From: Marinobacterium ramblicola
Lineage (GTDB): Bacteria > Pseudomonadota > Gammaproteobacteria > Pseudomonadales > Balneatricaceae
Assembly (NCBI RefSeq): GCF_019084545.1
Contig: NZ_JAHREP010000022.1
Coordinates: forward strand, 24,721 to 88,720
Direction: 5' to 3'
DNA length: 64,000 bases
Below are positions 18,169 to 26,606 of this stretch, one piece after another (within the stretch, counting starts at the first letter, position 1; every line of letters begins with the position of its first letter). Below the pieces are notes generated by a model, which saw nothing but the letters and a program-made list of their open reading frames with translations, had not been told where the DNA came from and did not search any database. The position numbers and the translations under genes were made by a program.

Positions 18169-19122
18169 TCACTCTCCTACCAGAGGCTGCCGCCCCATCC
18201 GTAACCGCGACTTGAGCCAGCCCTGACCGCTCACCATCAGGATACCGGCGATCACCAGCATCGCGCCGACGAGGAAGTTCGGTTCCAGCGTTTCATCCAG
18301 CAACCAGGCACCCAGCACCACACCGAACAGTGGTGTCATAAAGGAGAGTACGCCGACCTGTGACGCCCGGTAGTGACGCAGCAGCCAAAACCAGATCAGG
18401 AACCCGACGAACGACACCATGATCGACTGAAATCCGAGACTGAACAGCGCTTCAGGCGTCGGATTGAAGCTGGTCCGTCCCAACAGCAGCGCCGCCAAAG
18501 AGAGCAACACAAAGGCACCGAGCAACTGATACAGCAGAGTCTGGTTGGGTGATAGCTGCGCGAGACTGGACGAGCGAATCACCACCGTGGTCAGCCCCCA
18601 GGACGCGCCCGCGAGCAACGCCAGCAGATCACCGATCAGCATGGCGCTTCTCTCCACCGGCAGTGAGCTGCTTGTTGCCGAATCGCCGCCCAGAAAGGCC
18701 AGCGCGATGCCGGCAAACGCCAGCACGATCCCCAGCCATTGCAACGGCGACAGGCGCTCGGTATGCACCTTGAAATGCAGGATAACCGCGGAAAAGATCG
18801 GTGACGTATAAAGAAACACCACCGAGTGCGCGGCGGAGGTGCGCAGCAGCGCCTCGCCCAGCAGCAGATACTCCATCGAAAACAGCACGCCCACCACCAG
18901 GCCAGGCTTCCAGTTGGCCGCGCCAAACTCAAGCTTTTCGCGCCGCACCGCGATGTAAGCCGCCACCAACAGCGCGGCGATACCTGAGCGCAGCGCCAAC
19001 TGCAGCACCGGAGATATATCCGCGCCGGTACCCTTGAGCAGCACCTGCTGCATGCCGATGATCAAACAGAAAAACACCATCAGGCTGAACGCCCGCACAT
19101 CCACCGAGCTGCGCATATCCAC
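18169..19122 (-). CDS. EamA/DMT-family drug-metabolite transporter
   Basis: 317-residue inner-membrane protein with about ten hydrophobic helices arranged as two EamA repeats (about residues 10-150 and 165-300). GTG at 19122 is preferred because GAGGG lies 8 bases upstream; ATG at 19116 is the alternative. Helical segments such as VLQLALRSGIAALLVAAYIAV and VGVLSFMTPLFGVVLGAWLL are typical of the family, which exports amino acids, metabolites or drugs. It is divergent from the AraC-type regulator at 19234, which may control it. Substrate unknown. Confidence 0.88.
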   Translation of the reverse strand: MDMRSSVDVRAFSLMVFFCLIIGMQQVLLKGTGADISPVLQLALRSGIAALLVAAYIAVRREKLEFGAANWKPGLVVGVLFSMEYLLLGEALLRTSAAHSVVFLYTSPIFSAVILHFKVHTERLSPLQWLGIVLAFAGIALAFLGGDSATSSSLPVERSAMLIGDLLALLAGASWGLTTVVIRSSSLAQLSPNQTLLYQLLGAFVLLSLAALLLGRTSFNPTPEALFSLGFQSIMVSFVGFLIWFWLLRHYRASQVGVLSFMTPLFGVVLGAWLLDETLEPNFLVGAMLVIAGILMVSGQGWLKSRLRMGRQPLVGE

Positions 19123-19233
19123 CGGCTCTACCCTCAGACTGAAACAAGATCTGTCGCCATTGTGGCTGTGTCAGTTAGGCGAGATATAGCTAGAATATGA
19201 CAAACGACAGCGAAATCCTGACAGAGGCATGCC

Positions 19234-20025
19234 TTGGCCCTCCCCACCCGGCAACTAGCAGACACCCCCTATACGACCGAGCTGCCCAGCCCGATCTGCT
19301 TCCGTACCGCCTGTGTGCCGGCGGATGCCGCCTATCCCGTGCACAGTCACCTCTGGGGCGAGTTCGTCTACACCTTCAGCGGCGTGATGGAGGTCAAGGT
19401 CGGCGGCCAGCAATATCTGGTGCCGACCCAATACGGGCTCTGGCTGCCACCCCATGTGGAGCACCAGGGGCTGAACCGCTACGAAGCCTGCCACTGCTCG
19501 CTCTATGTGGCGGAGCCGATCTGCCACGCCCTACCCAGCACCACCTGCGCACTAACCATGACCCCGCTGGTCAGCACCATGCTGGAGCACCTGAAAGCCA
19601 GGGCGCTCACGCCCCCCTACAGTGAAGAGGATCAACGCTTGCTGCAGGTGCTGGTGGATCAACTGGCAATGGCCGAGTGCGTCGGCAGCTACCTGCCCAG
19701 CTCGGTAGATCCTCTGCTGGCACCGATCCTTGCACAACTGGACAGCGCGCCGGGCGACAATGCCACCCTCACCGAGCTGGCCAACCGGGTGCACACCACC
19801 GAGCGTACGCTAATCCGGCGCTGCCAACGGGACCTGGGGATGTCACTGGCGGAGTGGCGACAGCGGCTGCGGGTGATAAAAGCACTGCCGATGCTGGAAG
19901 CGGGCGACAAGGTGGAGAGTATCGCCCTGGACCTGGGCTACGCCAGCTCCTCGGCCTTTATCAACATGTTCCGCCGCCTGATGGGGGTCACGCCGGACGA
20001 GTACCGTAAGGGGCTTAACGGCTAG
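19234..20025 (+). CDS. AraC-family regulator with cupin sensor domain
   Basis: 263-residue transcription regulator. Residues 20-95 form an AraC-type cupin (AYPVHSHLWGEFVYTFSGVMEV, then YGLWLPPHVEHQG). The two C-terminal helix-turn-helix motifs lie at about 170-262 (LTELANRVHTTERTLIRRCQRDLGMS and VESIALDLGYASSSAFINMFRRLMGVTPDEYRK). The start codon is TTG at 19234 with AGAGG 6 bases upstream; no in-frame ATG fits. It is divergent from the EamA exporter with about 110 bp between, a common regulator-exporter pairing. Confidence 0.9.
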   Translation: MALPTRQLADTPYTTELPSPICFRTACVPADAAYPVHSHLWGEFVYTFSGVMEVKVGGQQYLVPTQYGLWLPPHVEHQGLNRYEACHCSLYVAEPICHALPSTTCALTMTPLVSTMLEHLKARALTPPYSEEDQRLLQVLVDQLAMAECVGSYLPSSVDPLLAPILAQLDSAPGDNATLTELANRVHTTERTLIRRCQRDLGMSLAEWRQRLRVIKALPMLEAGDKVESIALDLGYASSSAFINMFRRLMGVTPDEYRKGLNG

Positions 20026-20084
20026 TCGCAGCGATCAATCGCGCCATCGAATCCTGCGAACCTGGCGGCCATGCGGCTTCGGAC

Positions 20085-20108
20085 CATTTTCGTGGCGTCA
20101 CGAAAATG
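20085..20108. terminator. Perfect hairpin between convergent genes
   Basis: 10-bp perfect stem CATTTTCGTG / CACGAAAATG with a 4-base loop, between the AraC gene and the end of the nifV operon (clpX). There is no clean T run, so it may be a terminator or an mRNA 3'-end stabiliser. Confidence 0.5.
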
Positions 20109-20155
20109 ATCGAGCTGGGCAGGGGGTTTTCTTCGGAGCAATCACATACAGCTAA

Positions 20156-21463
20156 TTAACTGGCACCGCTCTTGGCGCTGACGACGGGCTCATCCTCTGC
20201 CAGGGCCTCAGTTTCGTCACCCAGAATCTCCCGCACGATCAGCTCGCTGGCATCGTCGACCTGTTCGCGGTCGACCACCGCTTTCTTGAGCTGGGGATTG
20301 GAGGGCATTTCGTACATGGTGCGGCGCAGGACCGACTCCAGGATCGAGCGCAGGCCGCGGGCGCCGGTACCGCGGTCGCAGGCCAGTGCGGCGATGCGCT
20401 GCAGCGCGTCGTCGGTGAAGCTGAGTTCGACGCCCTGGTAGGCGAACAGCTGGGTGTACTGCCTGACCAGGGAGTTTTTCGGCTCGGTCAGTACCCGTAT
20501 CAGCGCTTCGGCGTCCAGCTCATGCAGGAAGGTGATCACCGGGAAGCGGCCGATGAATTCGGGGATCAGGCCGAACCCCTGCAGGTCATCCGGTTGCAGC
20601 GCGGCGAGCAGCTGGTCGTGGGTATGCTGGGGGTCTTCGACGAAGGCGGCCTGGAAGCCGATGCCGCCTTTCTGCGGCCGCAGGCGCTTGCGCACCAGAT
20701 CCTCAAGACCGGGGAAGGCGCCGCCGACGATGAACAGGATGTTGGTGGTATCGATGATCTCGTCGCCACCTTCGTGGCGGCGGCCGCTCTTGGGCAGTTT
20801 GACCTCGTTGCCCTCGACCATCTTCAGCAGTGCCTGCTGCACCCCTTCGCCGGAGACATCACGGGTGTTGGTGGCGCCCATCCCCTTGCTGGCCAGTTTG
20901 TCCACCTCGTCGATGTAGACGATGCCCCACTGGGCACGCTGCAGATCGCCGTCGGCGGCATCGACCAGACGGCGCAGGATGGTGTCCACGTCATCGCCGA
21001 CGTAACCGGCCTGGGTCAGGGTGGTAGCATCGGCCACGACGAAGGGTACGCCGATGACACGGGCCAGGCTTTTCACCAGCAGCGTCTTGCCGGTGCCGGA
21101 AGGACCGGCCATCAGTACGTTGGACTTCTCCAGCTCCACCGCCTGATCGGCGTCGTGCAGACTGCCACTCTGGCCCATATTGATCAGCCGCTGGTAGTGG
21201 TTGTATACGGCGACGGCGAGGATCTCCTTGGCACCGTCCTGGCCGATCACGTACTCGTCCAGGTGCGCCTTGATCTCCTTCGGTACCCGCAGGGATTCGG
21301 CAAGTTCGGCACGCTTGGCGCTCTGTCCCCAGCTGTTGACGACCTGGTGGGCCAGCTCGACACAGGCGGAACAGATGTAGCCGTCGTTACCTGAGATCAG
21401 TGGCGTGTCCGGCGACTGTTCGACACCGCAGAATGAGCAGTTGAGCTTGGATTTGTCTGTCAT
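20156..21463 (-). CDS. clpX: ClpX-like AAA+ unfoldase, nif-linked paralogue
   Basis: 435-residue ClpX. The N-terminal zinc-binding domain has Cys 9, 12, 31 and 34. Walker A GPSGTGKT is at 120-127, pore loop GYVG and Walker [12 protein letters not shown] follow, and an IGF loop ([10 protein letters not shown]) for docking ClpP is retained. So it should still work with ClpP. It starts at 21463 (overlapping the nifM stop by 4 bases) as the last gene of the nifV operon. Azotobacter carries a second clpX in the same place after nifM, and a role in turnover of nitrogenase assembly proteins has been proposed there. The housekeeping clpX would be next to clpP and lon, which are absent here. Confidence 0.93.
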   Translation of the reverse strand: MTDKSKLNCSFCGVEQSPDTPLISGNDGYICSACVELAHQVVNSWGQSAKRAELAESLRVPKEIKAHLDEYVIGQDGAKEILAVAVYNHYQRLINMGQSGSLHDADQAVELEKSNVLMAGPSGTGKTLLVKSLARVIGVPFVVADATTLTQAGYVGDDVDTILRRLVDAADGDLQRAQWGIVYIDEVDKLASKGMGATNTRDVSGEGVQQALLKMVEGNEVKLPKSGRRHEGGDEIIDTTNILFIVGGAFPGLEDLVRKRLRPQKGGIGFQAAFVEDPQHTHDQLLAALQPDDLQGFGLIPEFIGRFPVITFLHELDAEALIRVLTEPKNSLVRQYTQLFAYQGVELSFTDDALQRIAALACDRGTGARGLRSILESVLRRTMYEMPSNPQLKKAVVDREQVDDASELIVREILGDETEALAEDEPVVSAKSGAS

Positions 21464-22350
21464 GCGTTCACCACTTGTGCAGGGTTCTTGCTGAAAGAGC
21501 TGAGGCGATTGAGCTGTTCCGCGATCCACTGGCGCTGGAACTGGGCGCGCTGACGCTCTTCCAGGCTCTGCCGCAACTTGGGGAGAATTTCGCCGAGCGG
21601 GACCTGACGCGGCGGTTCGATCTCGCCGCAGTAGAGCAGATGGAAGCCCAGCTCCGAGCGCACCGGGGTGCTGATCTCTCCACTGGCCATGCCAAACAGC
21701 ACCTCGTCCAGTTCGGCAAACAGCTTGCCACGCTCTACTTTACCGACGAGACCACCGTGCAGAGCAGTGGGGCATTCGGAGTGCTTCTGCGCCTGCTCTT
21801 CGAAACGGCCCGGCTTCTTCAGCAATCGACTGCGGATCTGCTCGACGCGTTGCAGCGCCAGGGCTTCGGTGTTCTCGGCGTAGTCGTCGTTGACGGTGAT
21901 GAGGATATGGCGCGCCTCGCGCTTTTCGCTGACGGCGAAGCGCTCCGGATGCAGGTAGTAGAACAGCTCGGCATCGGCGTCGCTGACCTGTACCTGACCG
22001 ATGCAGACGCGTTCAAGCACCGCCTCGACCTGCAGTTCGCGCCGCAGACCCTCCTTGAGCAGCGGCATATCCAGCTCGGCCTGCTCCAGCGCCTGCAGGA
22101 ACGCCTCTTCGTTCTGGAAGCGGCCCCTGATCTCCGCGATCGCGGCGTTGACCTGCCCCTCCGGTACCACGATACCGGTGTTCTCCTCCGCGTAGAGGAT
22201 GGCGCTTTCGATATTCAGCTGATGTGCCACGCGCGCCGCCGCCTCTTTTTCCCGCTCACCGGTCAGGTCGGCCGGTGAACAGCCGTACTGACTCCAGGCC
22301 AGCTTGAACAGCGCATACACCGCATGCGGATTGTCAGTGCTGTATTTCAT
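21460..22350 (-). CDS. nifM: NifM, parvulin-type peptidyl-prolyl isomerase for NifH maturation
   Basis: 296-residue NifM. The N-terminal helical part (about 1-140) is SurA-like, followed by a rotamase domain at about 150-260: [17 protein letters not shown], then [23 protein letters not shown] and [21 protein letters not shown]. NifM is required in gammaproteobacterial diazotrophs for folding of the Fe protein NifH. The start at 22350 has AGGAG 7 bases upstream and overlaps the nifZ end by 17 bases; two upstream in-frame starts are less well placed. The protein has no signal peptide, as expected for a cytoplasmic factor. Confidence 0.92.
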   Translation of the reverse strand: MKYSTDNPHAVYALFKLAWSQYGCSPADLTGEREKEAAARVAHQLNIESAILYAEENTGIVVPEGQVNAAIAEIRGRFQNEEAFLQALEQAELDMPLLKEGLRRELQVEAVLERVCIGQVQVSDADAELFYYLHPERFAVSEKREARHILITVNDDYAENTEALALQRVEQIRSRLLKKPGRFEEQAQKHSECPTALHGGLVGKVERGKLFAELDEVLFGMASGEISTPVRSELGFHLLYCGEIEPPRQVPLGEILPKLRQSLEERQRAQFQRQWIAEQLNRLSSFSKNPAQVVNA

Positions 22351-22819
22351 CGGCATGCTCCTGCGTAGTGGCTCCATCGAGAGTGGCTGCAGCGAGCGCC
22401 CGCTCGGGGAGCATGATGTTGCAGCCGTTTATGTAGAGGTTGTAGAAGATCTCGTCCTCATCCTCATCGCGCAGCACGTTCTCTATCTCGCCTATATCCC
22501 CCTTGCGGGCGATCACCTCGCCATCGAGCTGCAGGGCGCAGCGTGCCTGCACCTTGTCGCGGAACTCGAAGCGGTTCTGAATCCACTTCTGTGCCACGGG
22601 GATCAGCTCCTCCTCGCGACAGCCGACCGTCTTGCCGGCATCGATGAAGTGGACGCGGTAGATCAACTGGTCCTGCAGATAGGTGCCGACATCGTAGACG
22701 ACGCCGGTGGCGCCGCGCTGGATCAGCAGCTCGCCCACCTCTTTGCCCGGGTAGGTGCCGTCGTTGCGTACGTTGCGGGTCAAGCGTACTTCGTCGCCGT
22801 ACTCATACCTCGGTTTCAT
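22334..22819 (-). CDS. nifZ: NifZ, P-cluster assembly factor
   Basis: 161-residue NifZ. The family core is at the N-terminus: MKPRYEYGDEVRLTRNVRNDGTY, then GELLIQRGATGVVYDVGTYLQDQLIYRVHFIDAGKTVGCREEELI. Beyond about residue 85 comes an additional region (RFEFRDKVQARCALQLDGEVIARKGDIG) that resembles a second NifZ-like barrel. NifZ helps form the second P-cluster of NifDK in Azotobacter. It lies 4 bases after nifW and overlaps nifM. Confidence 0.9.
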   Translation of the reverse strand: MKPRYEYGDEVRLTRNVRNDGTYPGKEVGELLIQRGATGVVYDVGTYLQDQLIYRVHFIDAGKTVGCREEELIPVAQKWIQNRFEFRDKVQARCALQLDGEVIARKGDIGEIENVLRDEDEDEIFYNLYINGCNIMLPERALAAATLDGATTQEHADEIQH

Positions 22820-22823
22820 AGGC

Positions 22824-23156
22824 TCAGGACTCCAGCAGCTGGTCCAGTGGCACGAAGGTGGTCTGCGGCCCGTGCATATGGAACACCTTGAACACCTTCT
22901 CGGTCAGGGCATCGGACTCGACGAAGTCCCGGTAGGCCTGGGTCAGCATCTGCTGGTACGCCTGCCTCAGGCTGTCCTCGTCATCCGGCAGAGCGCCACC
23001 TTTCTCGGCCTTCTGCAGATAGTCATGGTAGCGCTGCATGATATGCAGGCGATTGATCATCACCACCTTGGCATCGAACTCGATCTCGAAATACTCGAGA
23101 AACTCCTCCGCTGAGCTCAACTCTTCCAGATCTTCAATAAACTCGAAGTCGCTCAT
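22824..23156 (-). CDS. nifW: NifW nitrogenase-stabilising protein
   Basis: 110-residue NifW, the usual family length. Recognisable segments are ELSSAEEFLEYFEI near the N-terminus, VVMINRLHIMQRYHDYLQ, and the C-terminal VFKVFHMHGPQTTFVPLDQL. NifW associates with and protects the MoFe protein. The start at 23156 has an AGGGGAAA Shine-Dalgarno; longer readings in this frame are overlap with the upstream gene. Confidence 0.93.
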   Translation of the reverse strand: MSDFEFIEDLEELSSAEEFLEYFEIEFDAKVVMINRLHIMQRYHDYLQKAEKGGALPDDEDSLRQAYQQMLTQAYRDFVESDALTEKVFKVFHMHGPQTTFVPLDQLLES

Positions 23157-23167
23157 ATGCTTTCCCC

Positions 23168-23692
23168 TCAGGCTGTCATGCGCTGTTTCAGTGTGTAGAT
23201 ACCCATGTGGTTGTAGGCGACCTCCAGCAGCATGCTGACGTTGAGCCGGTCGGCCGTGTCGAGCTGCCGCACCTTCTCCAGGCGCTCGACGCCGGCCTCG
23301 ATCTCGCCCAGGCGCAGCTGCAGATAGCCCGCGCCCTTCAGCGCCAGCAGGTAGAAGCGCACCATGCTGAACGACTGCACCATGCCGTGGGCCAGGATCT
23401 CCAGCGTCATCTGCCGCCAGTGGCCGCGATAGCCGAACAGGCGGCCGGAGAGCGCAATCGCGCACTCGGCCACGCTCAACGCATCGGCATAGCGGTGCTG
23501 GTAGTAATAGAAGCGGTACAGGGCCACATGCACCATCAGGTTGTCCGGCGCCAGCGCATGGGCTTCCTGCAGGTAGGGTTCCGCCTCGCCTTCGCCATAG
23601 GCCTCGGCGGCCTGTTCGAGCAGTGCCAGCACACGCGGCTCCGGTGGTGACTCGAAGTAGAGATCGTTGACGTCGAAATCATGCAGGTCCAT
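23168..23692 (-). CDS. TPR-like protein of the nif operon, function unknown
   Basis: 174-residue cytoplasmic protein with an acidic N-terminus (MDLHDFDVNDLYFE) and paired helices in a tetratricopeptide rhythm: PEPRVLALLEQAAEAYGEGEAEPYLQEAHALAP, then VHVALYRFYYYQHRYADALSVAECAIAL and YLLALKGAGYLQLRLGEIEAGVERLEKVRQLD. It sits between cysE and nifW with gaps of 4 and 11 bases, so it is translated from the nifV operon mRNA. I recall similar TPR genes in other nif clusters but no defined role. A scaffold in nitrogenase assembly is possible but is inference only. Confidence 0.75.
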   Translation of the reverse strand: MDLHDFDVNDLYFESPPEPRVLALLEQAAEAYGEGEAEPYLQEAHALAPDNLMVHVALYRFYYYQHRYADALSVAECAIALSGRLFGYRGHWRQMTLEILAHGMVQSFSMVRFYLLALKGAGYLQLRLGEIEAGVERLEKVRQLDTADRLNVSMLLEVAYNHMGIYTLKQRMTA

Positions 23693-23696
23693 CGCG

Positions 23697-24485
23697 CTAT
23701 CCCCTGGAAAAATGCTGCTTGCCACCGGCACAGTCGACTTCGCAGATCTCGCTAGACGGCGTGCAGCTATTGTAGAAACTGGCCTGGTAATCGGGCTCCA
23801 GCCGTCCCTGCGCCTCGAGACGGGCCTCGAGCTTGTCGATGCGCTCCAGCAGACAGCTGATGGCACGCCCTACCGGGTCGGGAATCAGGTGGTGGTTCAG
23901 GTTGATGCCGTACTCGCCGCTGCTGACCGGTTGGTCGGACACGATACGCCCGGGAATGCCGACCACGGTGCCGCCGGCGGGTACGTCCTGCACCACTACC
24001 GAATTGGCCCCGACCCGGGCGTCGCTGGCGACGGTGATCGGCCCCAGCACCTTGGCCCCGGCGCCAACCAGTACCCGGTCGCCCAGCGTCGGGTGGCGCT
24101 TGCCCTTGTTCCAGCTGGTGCCGCCCAGGGTGACGCCGTGATACAGGGTGACATCGTCTCCGATCACCGCGGTCTCGCCGATCACCACGCCGGCGCCGTG
24201 GTCGATGAACAGGCGCGCACCGATGCTGGCACCGGGATGTATATCCACATTGGTCAGCAGTCGGACCAGGTAGGCGATCAGCCGTGCACTGTAGCGCCAG
24301 TTCGCCCGCCACAGTCGATGCGACAGCCGATGCATCAGTACCGCATGCACCCCTGGATAGGTGGTCAGCACCTCGATCCAGTTGCGCGCCGCCGGGTCGC
24401 GCTTGAATACGCAGCGCACATCCTCTTTCCACGCGGCCAGCAGTCCGCGCTTTTCGGGTCGATGGGTGGTGACACTTGCATTCAT
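23697..24485 (-). CDS. cysE: Serine O-acetyltransferase, nif-linked
   Basis: 262-residue CysE. It transfers acetyl from acetyl-CoA to serine, the first step of cysteine synthesis, here presumably feeding the cysteine desulfurase NifS with sulfur for nitrogenase clusters. The N-terminal helical region ([27 protein letters not shown]) is followed by left-handed beta-helix hexapeptides ([41 protein letters not shown]) with the catalytic histidines in IDHG and YHGVT. The start at 24485 has AAGGAG 8 bases upstream. A Cys-rich tail ([13 protein letters not shown]) extends beyond the common core. Azotobacter cysE1 occupies the same position after nifV. Confidence 0.92.
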   Translation of the reverse strand: MNASVTTHRPEKRGLLAAWKEDVRCVFKRDPAARNWIEVLTTYPGVHAVLMHRLSHRLWRANWRYSARLIAYLVRLLTNVDIHPGASIGARLFIDHGAGVVIGETAVIGDDVTLYHGVTLGGTSWNKGKRHPTLGDRVLVGAGAKVLGPITVASDARVGANSVVVQDVPAGGTVVGIPGRIVSDQPVSSGEYGINLNHHLIPDPVGRAISCLLERIDKLEARLEAQGRLEPDYQASFYNSCTPSSEICEVDCAGGKQHFSRG

Positions 24486-24510
24486 GGCGCCGCTCCTTGG
24501 AGTTGTCCGC

Positions 24511-24666
24511 TTATTTGCCGGTACAGCGGGTGATCGGCCGGGCCACGGGCACGCCACGCCCCATGACGAACCCGGTCAGTACCAGATGCCGTTTCATCGC
24601 GGCCGCATGCTGATCTTCCGCCTGCAGACGTTTTTGCTCTTCGTTGCGTTCAGTTTCCGGCTTCAT
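24511..24666 (-). CDS. Small nif-operon protein, function unknown
   Basis: 51-residue protein between nifV and cysE. The first half is highly charged ([21 protein letters not shown]) and the second half basic and partly hydrophobic ([18 protein letters not shown]). It has an excellent Shine-Dalgarno (AAGGAGG, 8 bases before the ATG) and overlaps the nifV end by 17 bases, so it is very likely translated by coupling. No domain is recognised. The small size means it is easily missed by annotation. Confidence 0.65.
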   Translation of the reverse strand: MKPETERNEEQKRLQAEDQHAAAMKRHLVLTGFVMGRGVPVARPITRCTGK

Positions 24667-25813
24667 AGTGAAGACCTCCTTCAGCATTGAGGATGTTGAG
24701 ATGGAACTGCTGCAGCTCCAGCATCGAGGGGCTGCGTTTGGTTTGGGTGACAAATTGACGGATCGGCTCCAGCATCATCGCCGCCTCGGCACGACTGAGT
24801 TCGATACCGATACCGGCGAAGGCATGGATCACCCCCTGGGTACCGGAGTGCTTGCCCAGCACCAGCTCGTGGTGGCGCCCGAGCAGCAACGGATCAAGCC
24901 CCTGGTAGTTGCGGAAATCCTTCAACAGGCCATCTGTATGGATACCGGACTCGTGGGTGAAAACATGGCTGCCGACCACGCTTTTCTGGCAGTGCACGGC
25001 GCGGCCGGAGGCGGACTCCACCAGAGCCGACAGGATCGGCAGCCGGGCGATATCCACCCCGGTGTCGATGCCGTACAGCTGTTTCAGGCCGACCACCGCC
25101 TCCTCCAGCGCGGCGTTGCCGGCGCGCTCGCCAAGCCCGTTGACGGTGGTGTTGATATGGGTGGCGCCGCCCATCACCGCGGCCAGGGTGTTGGCCGTGG
25201 CCAAGCCGAGGTCGTCATGGGCGTGCATCTCGATCTCGATGTCGCTGCCGCTGCGCAGCCGCTGCATCTGGGTTAGCACGGAGAAGGGTTCGAGAATGCC
25301 GAGGGTATCGGCGTAACGGATGCGGCGGGCACCGGCGCGCTCGGCGCTCTCCAGTATCCGCTGCAGGAACTCGAGATCAGCGCGGGAGGCGTCTTCACAG
25401 CCGACACAGACCTCGAAGCCGAGATCCACCGCCTTACGCACCTGCAGGTCGATCTGGTTCAACACCCAGCCCCGGTCGCGGCGCAGCTTGTGCGTGATCT
25501 GCTGGTCGGAGGCGGCGATCGACAGGTCGACCAGATCAACCCCGGTACCCAAGGCACTGAGCAGGTCGTTGTCGCACATACGACACCAGGCCATCAGCCT
25601 GGCACCCAAGCCCTGGCTGGCGATGGCACGCATCACGTCGCGCTCCGCCTCGCCCATCGCCGGAATGCCTATCTCCAGCTCGCCAACACCGGCCGCCGCG
25701 AGCGCAGTGGCAATCTGCAGCTTCTCCTCGGCATTGAACGCCACTCCGGCGGTCTGTTCACCGTCCCGCAGCGTTGTATCGTTGATTACGACCTGGCGTT
25801 GTGCAGCTGTCAT
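24650..25813 (-). CDS. nifV: NifV homocitrate synthase
   Basis: 387-residue enzyme condensing acetyl-CoA and 2-oxoglutarate to homocitrate, the organic ligand of FeMo-cofactor. It is a DRE-TIM barrel: INDTTLRDGEQTAGVAF near residues 10-26 with the metal-binding Asp, the EMHAHDDLGLATANTLAA motif with two metal histidines near 196-213, and VNGLGERAGNAALEE. The start at 25813 has GGGAG 8 bases upstream. It is the first gene of the operon running to clpX. The sigma-54 promoter at 25872-25887 and NifA site at 25970-25985 show nif-specific control. It lacks the long LeuA-type regulatory tail, in agreement with NifV rather than isopropylmalate synthase. Confidence 0.95.
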   Translation of the reverse strand: MTAAQRQVVINDTTLRDGEQTAGVAFNAEEKLQIATALAAAGVGELEIGIPAMGEAERDVMRAIASQGLGARLMAWCRMCDNDLLSALGTGVDLVDLSIAASDQQITHKLRRDRGWVLNQIDLQVRKAVDLGFEVCVGCEDASRADLEFLQRILESAERAGARRIRYADTLGILEPFSVLTQMQRLRSGSDIEIEMHAHDDLGLATANTLAAVMGGATHINTTVNGLGERAGNAALEEAVVGLKQLYGIDTGVDIARLPILSALVESASGRAVHCQKSVVGSHVFTHESGIHTDGLLKDFRNYQGLDPLLLGRHHELVLGKHSGTQGVIHAFAGIGIELSRAEAAMMLEPIRQFVTQTKRSPSMLELQQFHLNILNAEGGLHYEAGN

Positions 25814-25871
25814 CTGATTACTCCCGCATGCCAACGGAATCGACGCTGGATTCCGTGTTCAGGGAGACAGT

Positions 25872-25887
25872 TGCAAACAGTGTTCCA
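25872..25887 (-). promoter_or_regulatory. Sigma-54 promoter of the nifV operon
   Basis: On the minus strand TGGAACACTGTTTGCA, very close to TGGCAC-N5-TTGCA, with GG and GC exactly 10 bases apart. Transcription would start near 25860, about 47 bases before nifV. Confidence 0.88.
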
Positions 25888-25969
25888 CGAAAATTTTATT
25901 TAATTTTCATAAGGTTAAATACAACAAGAGGGTCAACAAACGCCAACAAAGAAACAAAACGACAGCTTT

Positions 25970-25985
25970 TGTAGCAAAGCAGACA
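25970..25985. promoter_or_regulatory. NifA upstream activator sequence (nifV operon)
   Basis: TGTAGCAAAGCAGACA fits TGT-N10-ACA, 83 bp upstream of the -24 element. Its inner bases (GCAAAGC) match both nifF sites. The remaining intergenic DNA from 25814 to 26139 shows no gene; the part after 26040 has short imperfect GC hairpins only. Confidence 0.85.
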
Positions 25986-26139
25986 GCGGAGAAATACCCT
26001 GAAAAATATACCGGCTTTATCCGTTATTCGGCTTCAATAGCAGAGCAACGAGATTTATCTCGATTAGAGGGGGCTAAAACGCCCTGAACCGGATTTACCC
26101 GTTCAAGGCATCCGCCGTTAACTGAGGCAAACCGGTGAA

Positions 26140-26469
26140 TCAGCGTTTGCGGCGATCGATATCGCGTAACAGACCACTGATATCCAGGTCGGCGGCTTCG
26201 GCCAAGGCTGCGATATCTTTCGGCGGGCTGGGTGGCATCCCGCCCACGGCACGCATCGGCTGCTGCGGCTTACGGTGTGCTGCCTGCCGTTTAAGCCGAA
26301 GGTCTTCCTCCTGCTTTTTACGACGTAGCGCTTCTTTCTCCCGCTTAAGCCTCAACTCTTCGGCCTGGCGCTTTTTATCGTCGGCTTTTTTTAAGACCAG
26401 CTGTTTTATTTCATCCAGCTGTTCAAGCGAAAACTGCTGTAGATAGGCGGTAATATCGTCTTCTTTCAT
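26140..26469 (-). CDS. Charged coiled-coil hypothetical protein
   Basis: 109-residue soluble protein. Residues 10-65 are a continuous charged helix (LEQLDEIKQLVLKKADDK and on), almost all Lys, Arg, Glu, Gln and Leu. It is followed by a proline-rich linker (HRKPQQPMRAVGGMPPSPP) and a short acidic helix with a basic tail (ISGLLRDIDRRKR). The N-terminal helix is vaguely H-NS-oligomerisation-like, but no DNA-binding motif was found, so no function is assigned. It stands alone, about 325 bp upstream of nifV in the same direction but outside that operon promoter. Confidence 0.55.
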   Translation of the reverse strand: MKEDDITAYLQQFSLEQLDEIKQLVLKKADDKKRQAEELRLKREKEALRRKKQEEDLRLKRQAAHRKPQQPMRAVGGMPPSPPKDIAALAEAADLDISGLLRDIDRRKR

Positions 26470-26606
26470 ATCGGAGTGCTGAAATATAGCGAACAGGCGA
26501 CGAGAATATCGCCCGAAGTCAGGTGTTGATTAGTGTATCCACTTGCAGCCTAACACTGAAGTATTTATTGCTGAAATATAAAATCTTCAATATCGAAAGC
26601 ATCGTC

